Of a stretch of DNA of 10,454 nucleotides, positions 7,151-10,454 are shown piece by piece (the stretch's first letter is position 1; each line of letters begins with the position of its first letter). Source of the stretch: DATBLE01 sp046734415 (GTDB taxonomy: Bacteria; Actinomycetota; Thermoleophilia; Gaiellales; Gaiellaceae); contig JBKPRD010000213.1 of the NCBI GenBank assembly GCA_046734415.1, forward strand, positions 1 through 10,454, in the 5' to 3' direction. The notes beneath the pieces were generated by a model. It had not been told where the DNA came from. It searched no databases and was given only the letters and a program-made list of their open reading frames with translations. The position numbers were made by a program, and so were the translations under genes.

Positions 7151-8142
7151 AGCGCCGCGCCGACAGCCTCGAGGCTCTCGAGGTTGTGCCCGCTGAGGAA
7201 GACGTCGACGTGGGGGAGGGCCGCCTGCATGCCGCGGGCGAGCGGCTCGTAGGCCGGGTCTTCCTTGAGCGGGTTGAGCCAGAGGACCTTGTGTGCGAGG
7301 CGCCCGAGACGCGCCATCTCGGCGCGCAGCACGTCCGGCTCGCCGACGTCGAGGCCGTCCGAACAGATGACCACGACCGCACCGCGCACGACGTTCGTCC
7401 GCGTCAGCGCCCGCACGGCGTCACCGATGCGGGTGCCGCCGTTCCAGTCGACCACCTCGTCCGCCGCTCGGCGCAGCGCCTCCTTCGGGTCGGCGGCGGC
7501 GAGCGCGCGAGTCACGCGCGTCAGGCGCGTCCCGAAGCAAAACGCCTCCCAGCGCGTGTCCGCCTGCAGCGCGGCACGCGCGAAGAGGACCAGTGCGCGC
7601 GAGTAGTCCGCCATCGAGCCGGAGACGTCGAGCAGCAGCACGAGCCGGCGTCGGCGTCGCCGACGCGTCCGCCACACACGCTCGACGGGCTCGCCGCCGG
7701 TACGGAAGGAGCGCCGGAGCGTCCGCCGCAAGTCGGGGTCGCCGCGTCGCGCAGGCTCCCGCCTGCGGGTGCGGCGCTGCGGAACGCTGAGGCGCAGCCG
7801 CTGCATCAGCGTCGCCAGCTCGACGAGCTCGTCGCGGGTCAGATCGGCGAAGCTCTTCGTGCGCAGTAGCTCCTCGCGGCTCGCGAGCGCGACCTCCTCT
7901 TCGACCACCGTGACCGACGCCGGCGGCAGCTCCTCCTCGAGCACGCCGCGGAAGACGCGGTCGTAGACCGGAATCTCCTCCGGGCGGCTGACGAGCGTCA
8001 AGCGGCCGGCCCAGTACAGATCCTCGGGCGGGAGCTCGGCGGCGGCCCGGCAAAACTCGATCACGCGCCCCGGCCCGACGGCAAGCCCTTCGCCGCGGAG
8101 TGCGCGCGCGAACGCGACGAGCCGCTCGACCTCCTCAGCCAC
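7147..8142 (-). CDS. coxE: VWA-domain CoxE-like accessory protein
   Basis: A 331-residue cytoplasmic protein of the CoxE family of von Willebrand factor A domain proteins. The VWA metal-ion-dependent adhesion site is complete: DVSGSM at 172-177, Thr237 in GGTRIG, and Asp262 in ICSDG. Residues 122-166 are strongly basic and end in a seven-arginine run just before the VWA domain; a basic linker there is common in the family. In Oligotropha carboxidovorans the coxE product acts with the CoxD ATPase in maturing the Mo-Cu centre of CO dehydrogenase, attributed to the copper-insertion step. The start is GTG at 8142, overlapping the coxD-like stop by 8 bases with no visible Shine-Dalgarno, so the two are probably translated by coupling. 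MoxR-VWA pairs also serve other complexes; the nearby coxMS genes support the Cox role. Its stop shares CTAG with the convergent LLM gene. Confidence 0.88.
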   Translation of the reverse strand: MAEEVERLVAFARALRGEGLAVGPGRVIEFCRAAAELPPEDLYWAGRLTLVSRPEEIPVYDRVFRGVLEEELPPASVTVVEEEVALASREELLRTKSFADLTRDELVELATLMQRLRLSVPQRRTRRREPARRGDPDLRRTLRRSFRTGGEPVERVWRTRRRRRRRLVLLLDVSGSMADYSRALVLFARAALQADTRWEAFCFGTRLTRVTRALAAADPKEALRRAADEVVDWNGGTRIGDAVRALTRTNVVRGAVVVICSDGLDVGEPDVLRAEMARLGRLAHKVLWLNPLKEDPAYEPLARGMQAALPHVDVFLSGHNLESLEAVGAAL

Positions 8143-8989
8143 TGAAGAGCTCGACCCGCGCGCGCTCGAGGTCCTCGTGGTTCTTCAACGCCCAGCCGAG
8201 CGTCTCGCGTCCCTCGTCGCCATCGACTCCGTCCGCGCCGAGCAGCGCAAGGGCTCGCGCCCAGTCGATCGCCTCCGCGATTCCGGGCGGTTTCGCCAGG
8301 TCGAGCGCCCGCAACCGGGCGACCGACTCCGCCACTGAACTTGCCAGAGCGTCCGGCACCTCCGGGGCGCGCAGGCGCACGATCTCGACCTCGCGCTCGA
8401 GCGAGGGGAAGTCGATCCAGTGGTAGAGGCAACGCCGCTTGAGCGCGTCGTGCAGCTCGCGCGTGCGGTTCGACGTGACCACCACGACCGGTGGCTCGTC
8501 GGCCGCGATCGTCCCGAGCTCGGGCACGGTGACGCTGAAATCCGACAGCACCTCGAGCAGGAAGGCCTCGAACTCGTCGTCGGCCCGGTCGACCTCGTCG
8601 ATCAGCAGCACCGCCCCCGACCCGGCTCGCAGCGCGCGCAATAGCGGCCGCTCGATTAGGAACTCCGGCCCGTACAGCTCCGCGACGTGCTCGCGCACCT
8701 CGCCCGCCTGCAACGCGCGCGCGTAGAGGAGCTGGCGCGCGTAGTCCCATTCGTACAGCGCCTGCGCGGAGTCGATCCCCTCGTAGCACTGCAGCCGGAT
8801 CAGATCCGCCGCGAGGATCCGCGCGAGCGTCTTCCCGACCTCGGTCTTCCCGACCCCCGCCTCTCCCTCGAGCAGGAGCGGCCGCCGCATCGCGACGGCG
8901 AGGTAGATCGCCGTCGCCAGACCTCGGTCGGGCAGGTACGACTCGTCCTCGAGGGCCCGCTCGACCTCCTCGACAGAACCGAACGTCAC
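8135..8989 (-). CDS. coxD: MoxR-type AAA+ ATPase, CoxD-like maturation chaperone
   Basis: A 284-residue cytoplasmic AAA+ ATPase of the MoxR family, a normal length for it. Visible motifs are Walker A GEAGVGKT (42-49), Walker B AVLLIDEVDRAD (126-137), sensor-1 TSNR (172-175) and arginine-finger candidates Arg185/Arg186 in LKRRCLY. The stretch CYEGIDSAQALYEWDYARQL (68-87) is typical of CoxD-like members. Known role of the family: an ATP-driven chaperone that, with the VWA protein CoxE, matures CO dehydrogenase; O. carboxidovorans CoxD is linked to sulfuration of the molybdenum. The start is GTG at 8989. Upstream codons back to an in-frame stop at 9040-9038 contain no other start, and the conserved N-terminus begins here. 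No Shine-Dalgarno is seen, but a TACGAT -10-like box sits 6 bases upstream. It is the first gene of a two-gene unit with coxE and divergent from coxM. Confidence 0.88.
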   Translation of the reverse strand: MTFGSVEEVERALEDESYLPDRGLATAIYLAVAMRRPLLLEGEAGVGKTEVGKTLARILAADLIRLQCYEGIDSAQALYEWDYARQLLYARALQAGEVREHVAELYGPEFLIERPLLRALRAGSGAVLLIDEVDRADDEFEAFLLEVLSDFSVTVPELGTIAADEPPVVVVTSNRTRELHDALKRRCLYHWIDFPSLEREVEIVRLRAPEVPDALASSVAESVARLRALDLAKPPGIAEAIDWARALALLGADGVDGDEGRETLGWALKNHEDLERARVELFSG

Positions 8990-8995
8990 GCGGCA

Positions 8996-9001
8996 ATCGT
9001 A
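8996..9001 (-). promoter_or_regulatory. Candidate -10 box (TACGAT) for coxD, leaderless arrangement
   Basis: Read on the minus strand, TACGAT fits TANNNT and ends 6 bases before the GTG at 8989. The same spacing occurs at the LLM gene (6386-6391). No ribosome binding site is seen, so transcription could begin on the start codon. Support is limited to six bases and spacing. Confidence 0.4.
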
Positions 9002-9011
9002 GGTGGTGGCG

Positions 9012-9017
9012 TATGCT
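9012..9017 (+). promoter_or_regulatory. Candidate -10 box (TATGCT) for coxMSL
   Basis: TATGCT matches TANNNT and would place transcription start near 9024, leaving a leader of about 46 bases that contains the coxM ribosome binding site. A recognisable -35 about 17 bases upstream (near 8989-8994) is absent. That could mean activator dependence or that the box is a chance match. Confidence 0.4.
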
Positions 9018-9026
9018 CGGTCCGAG
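9016..9026. repeat. Short palindrome CTCGGTCCGAG, possible operator
   Basis: Two perfect 5-base arms (CTCGG and CCGAG) flank a single T. The site overlaps the end of the candidate coxM -10 box and its expected start point, and lies about where the coxD -35 would be. A regulator bound here could affect both operons. An 11-base palindrome is common by chance in DNA this GC-rich, so this is tentative. Confidence 0.3.
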
Positions 9027-9052
9027 AGACGGCATCTCTACTGGGGCGAGAA

Positions 9053-9059
9053 AGGGAGG
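9053..9059 (+). promoter_or_regulatory. Ribosome binding site of coxM (AGGGAGG)
   Basis: AGGGAGG lies 10 bases before the GTG at 9070 and fixes that codon as the start of coxM. It is a strong purine-rich match, unlike the upstream sequences of the non-cox genes in this window. Confidence 0.75.
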
Positions 9060-9069
9060 CGGTTAAACC

Positions 9070-9936
9070 GTGTATCCCGCGAACTTCGAGTACTTCGCGC
9101 CCAAATCGCTCGACGAGGCGTTCGACATCCTCGGGCGCTACGACGACGGCGATGCAAAGGTGCTGGCCGGTGGCATGAGCCTCATCCCTGTGATGAAGCT
9201 CCGCATCGCCGCGCCGAGGGCGCTCGTGGACATCAACCGCATCGAGGGGCTGGACACGCTCGCGGTGGAAGGGGGCAAGTTGCGCATCGGCGCGCTCGTC
9301 CGCCACAAGACGTGTGAGCGATCCGACCTGCTGAAGGGGAGCTACGGCGTGCTCGGCGATGCCGCGCCGCTGATCTCCGATCCGATCGTGCGCAACCTCG
9401 GCACCCTCGCCGGATCGGTCGTGCATGCCGATCCGCAGGGCGACTGGGGCTCCGTCATGCTCGCGGTCCGCGGCGAGATCGTCGCGCACAGCGACGAGGG
9501 CGAGCGCACGATCCCGATCGACGATTTCTTCCTGGGGCCGTTCATGACGTCGCTGCGGCCGAACGAAATCGTGACCGAGGTTCGCATTCCGGCGGCAGGC
9601 CGGGCTGCCGGCACCTATCTCAAGCTGGAGCGGAAGGTCGGCGACTTCGCCAGCGCCGGGGTCGCCGTTCACGTTGCGATGTCGAACGGCACCGTCGAGC
9701 AGGCCGGGATCGCGCTCACGGGCGTCGGCCCGACGAACATCCGCGCCCCGGAGGCGGAGGAAGCGCTGACCGCGCACGCGCTCGACGACGAGGCGATCGA
9801 CGAGGCCGCGAGGCTCGCGGCCGCCGCGGCGGAACCGCAATCCGACGTCCGCGGAACCGAGGAGTACAAGCGCAACGTCATCCGCATCTTCACTGCGCGC
9901 GGCCTGCGCAAGGCGAAGGAGGTGCTCGCATCGTGA
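9070..9936 (+). CDS. coxM: CO dehydrogenase-type medium subunit, FAD-binding
   Basis: A 288-residue FAD-binding subunit of the molybdenum hydroxylase family, the usual CoxM length. In CO dehydrogenase it receives electrons from the two iron-sulfur clusters of CoxS and passes them to the respiratory chain. The first FAD motif is AGGMSLIPVMKLR (33-45). The second reads TLAGS at 112-116, where TIGG followed by N or S is usual, and is followed by HADPQGDW. The segment KLERKVGDFASAGVAV also fits CoxM proteins. The start is GTG at 9070, set by the ribosome binding site and by the conserved N-terminus YPANFEYFAPKSLDEA. It is the first gene of coxM-coxS-coxL, and its stop overlaps the coxS GTG by 4 bases. 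Related FAD subunits exist in xanthine and other aldehyde-type dehydrogenases; the CoxS sequence and adjacent coxDE favour CO dehydrogenase. The Gly-to-Ala change in the second motif is the only odd point. Confidence 0.9.
   Translation: MYPANFEYFAPKSLDEAFDILGRYDDGDAKVLAGGMSLIPVMKLRIAAPRALVDINRIEGLDTLAVEGGKLRIGALVRHKTCERSDLLKGSYGVLGDAAPLISDPIVRNLGTLAGSVVHADPQGDWGSVMLAVRGEIVAHSDEGERTIPIDDFFLGPFMTSLRPNEIVTEVRIPAAGRAAGTYLKLERKVGDFASAGVAVHVAMSNGTVEQAGIALTGVGPTNIRAPEAEEALTAHALDDEAIDEAARLAAAAAEPQSDVRGTEEYKRNVIRIFTARGLRKAKEVLAS
9916..9924 (+). promoter_or_regulatory. Strong ribosome binding site of coxS (AAGGAGGTG)
   Basis: AAGGAGGTG is a near-complete complement to the 16S rRNA 3' end. Its AGGAGG core ends 10 bases before the GTG at 9933. 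It lies within the last codons of coxM, so coxS should be translated efficiently as well as by coupling. Confidence 0.85.
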
Positions 9937-10430
9937 TCACAGAGACGAAGCCGAAGACCCACGAGATCTCCGTCACCGTGAACGGCGAGGAAATGTCGCA
10001 CGAGGTCGAGTCGCGGCTGCTCCTCATCCACTTCCTGCGCGAGCAGCTCGGACTGACCGGCGCGCACGTCGGTTGCGACACGAGCCATTGCGGCGCGTGC
10101 ACCGTGCTCGTCGACGGCGTTCCGGTGAAGTCCTGCACGCACTTCGCGGTCCAGGTCGACCGGCGCGAGGTGAAGACGGTCGAGGGCCTGGCGAAGGCCG
10201 GTGAGCTGCACCCGATTCAGCAGGGCTTCCACGAGGAGCACGGGCTGCAGTGCGGCTTCTGCACGCCCGGGATGATGCTCGTCAGCGCCGCGCTGCTCGA
10301 GGAGAACCCGGAGCCGACGGAGGAGGAGATCCGCTGGGCGCTGTCCGGGAACATCTGCCGCTGCACGGGCTACCAGAACATCGTCAAGTCGGTGCAGTGG
10401 GCCGCGAACAAGCTGAAGGAGACGTCATGA
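9933..10430 (+). CDS. coxS: CO dehydrogenase-type small subunit, two [2Fe-2S] clusters
   Basis: A 165-residue iron-sulfur subunit, complete. The N-terminal ferredoxin-like domain binds one cluster through Cys48, Cys53, Cys56 and Cys68 (GCDTSHCGACTV, then KSCT). The C-terminal helical domain binds the second through Cys107, Cys110, Cys142 and Cys144 (QCGFCTPGM and NICRCTGYQNIVK). It relays electrons from the molybdenum centre in CoxL to FAD in CoxM. The TSHCG wording, VKSCTHFAVQ and GYQNIVK closely resemble form I CoxS of O. carboxidovorans as I remember it, with all eight cysteines at matching spacing. The start is GTG at 9933, directly after a strong ribosome binding site and overlapping the coxM stop (GTGA). 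Its own stop overlaps the next ATG (ATGA). Other molybdenum hydroxylases have similar subunits, but the context and wording favour CO dehydrogenase. Confidence 0.94.
   Translation: MITETKPKTHEISVTVNGEEMSHEVESRLLLIHFLREQLGLTGAHVGCDTSHCGACTVLVDGVPVKSCTHFAVQVDRREVKTVEGLAKAGELHPIQQGFHEEHGLQCGFCTPGMMLVSAALLEENPEPTEEEIRWALSGNICRCTGYQNIVKSVQWAANKLKETS
10416..10421 (+). promoter_or_regulatory. Ribosome binding site of coxL (AAGGAG)
   Basis: AAGGAG ends 5 bases before the ATG at 10427, inside the last codons of coxS. It supports that ATG as the start of the next subunit gene. Confidence 0.75.
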
Positions 10431-10454
10431 CCGCGGTCGAGACCGAGCACAAGG
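10427..10454 (+). CDS. coxL: Start of a gene in the coxL position (large subunit), cut by window end
   Basis: Only nine codons plus one base are present (MTAVETEHK), too few to recognise a protein by sequence. The call rests on position: an ATG overlapping the coxS stop as ATGA, a good ribosome binding site, and the M-S-L order standard for form I CO dehydrogenase operons. The large subunit would carry the molybdopterin cytosine dinucleotide and Mo-Cu active site. This is the only ATG start visible in the window; all other visible starts are GTG. Form I versus form II status cannot be judged from this fragment. Confidence 0.65.

Larger units (their letters stand above)
8990..9069. promoter_or_regulatory. 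Divergent promoter region between coxD and coxM
   Basis: This 80-base gap is the only non-coding DNA in the window and must carry signals for both coxDE (leftward) and coxMSL (rightward) unless transcription comes from elsewhere. Visible elements are a TACGAT box facing coxD (9001-8996), a TATGCT box facing coxM (9012-9017), a CTCGG-T-CCGAG palindrome (9016-9026) and a strong coxM ribosome binding site (9053-9059). I see no convincing -35 hexamer for either direction. The region is too short for a large riboswitch. Confidence 0.6.

Noticed and set aside
7640..7680. Arg-codon run in coxE as a trinucleotide expansion or error
   Set aside because: The frame stays open and a basic linker before the VWA domain is usual in CoxE proteins, so it is ordinary.
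6355..7869. Plus-strand open frame of 504 codons crossing the LLM and coxE genes
   Set aside because: It runs out of frame through one real gene and antisense to another, is Arg/Gly-rich, and has no motif or start signal.
8061..9035. Minus-strand open frame of 324 codons overlapping coxD
   Set aside because: It is a frame-shifted shadow of coxD; the true frame has Walker A, Walker B and sensor motifs.
2832..9069. Regulation of the cox genes by cyclic nucleotide from the cyclase pair
   Set aside because: There is only proximity, interrupted by convergent and divergent genes, and no cAMP-receptor gene or clear CRP-type site was seen in the coxD-coxM gap.
8986..9840. Minus-strand open frame of 284 codons antisense to coxM
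   Set aside because: It is the antisense of a confirmed FAD subunit gene, with no family features of its own.

Overview
The window is about 10.5 kb of very GC-rich, densely packed bacterial DNA. Three things point to an actinobacterium: two proteins from coenzyme-F420-associated families, the habit of starting genes with GTG, and cyclase-ATPase-TPR signalling proteins. My best guess is a soil lineage such as Thermoleophilia, but the class-level call is inference. There is no tRNA, rRNA, CRISPR array, insertion sequence or phage gene. Only about 80 bases (8990-9069) are non-coding.

Layout. (1) 1-6011, plus strand: two tandem paralogous giant signalling proteins. Each has a class III nucleotide cyclase domain, a STAND/AAA-type ATPase and a long TPR-like helical tail; the first copy is cut by the window start. 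(2) 6008-7150: a head-to-head pair, a small PPOX-class (Rv0121-type) flavin/F420 split-barrel protein on the minus strand and an LLM-class F420-dependent oxidoreductase (Rv2161c-type) on the plus strand. (3) 7147-8989, minus strand: a VWA-domain CoxE-like protein and a MoxR-type AAA+ ATPase (CoxD-like), the accessory pair for maturation of molybdenum hydroxylases of the CO dehydrogenase type. (4) 9070-10454, plus strand, divergent from coxDE: coxM (FAD subunit), coxS (2Fe-2S subunit) and the first nine codons of what should be coxL (molybdopterin subunit).

How they work together: coxM, coxS and coxL would encode the three subunits of an aerobic Mo-Cu CO dehydrogenase, which oxidises CO to CO2 and passes electrons through two [2Fe-2S] clusters and FAD to the respiratory chain. 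CoxD and CoxE would help build its active site. The M-S-L order and the CoxS sequence resemble the form I enzyme, but the deciding CoxL motif lies outside the window. The 80-base gap between coxD and coxM probably holds both promoters. The signalling pair and the two flavin/F420-family genes have no demonstrable link to CO oxidation.

The most unusual feature is the junction architecture. Seven of eight gene junctions overlap. The divergent F420-family pair starts from one shared 6-base palindrome (GTGCAC), so each strand reads GTG CAC. The convergent pairs end in shared stop sites, CTAG at 7147-7150 and CTAA at 6008-6011. I found no convincing new multi-gene system; the candidates worth checking are these shared start/stop sites, the cyclase-ATPase paralogues with a non-canonical specificity residue, and the divergent coxDE/coxMSL control region.
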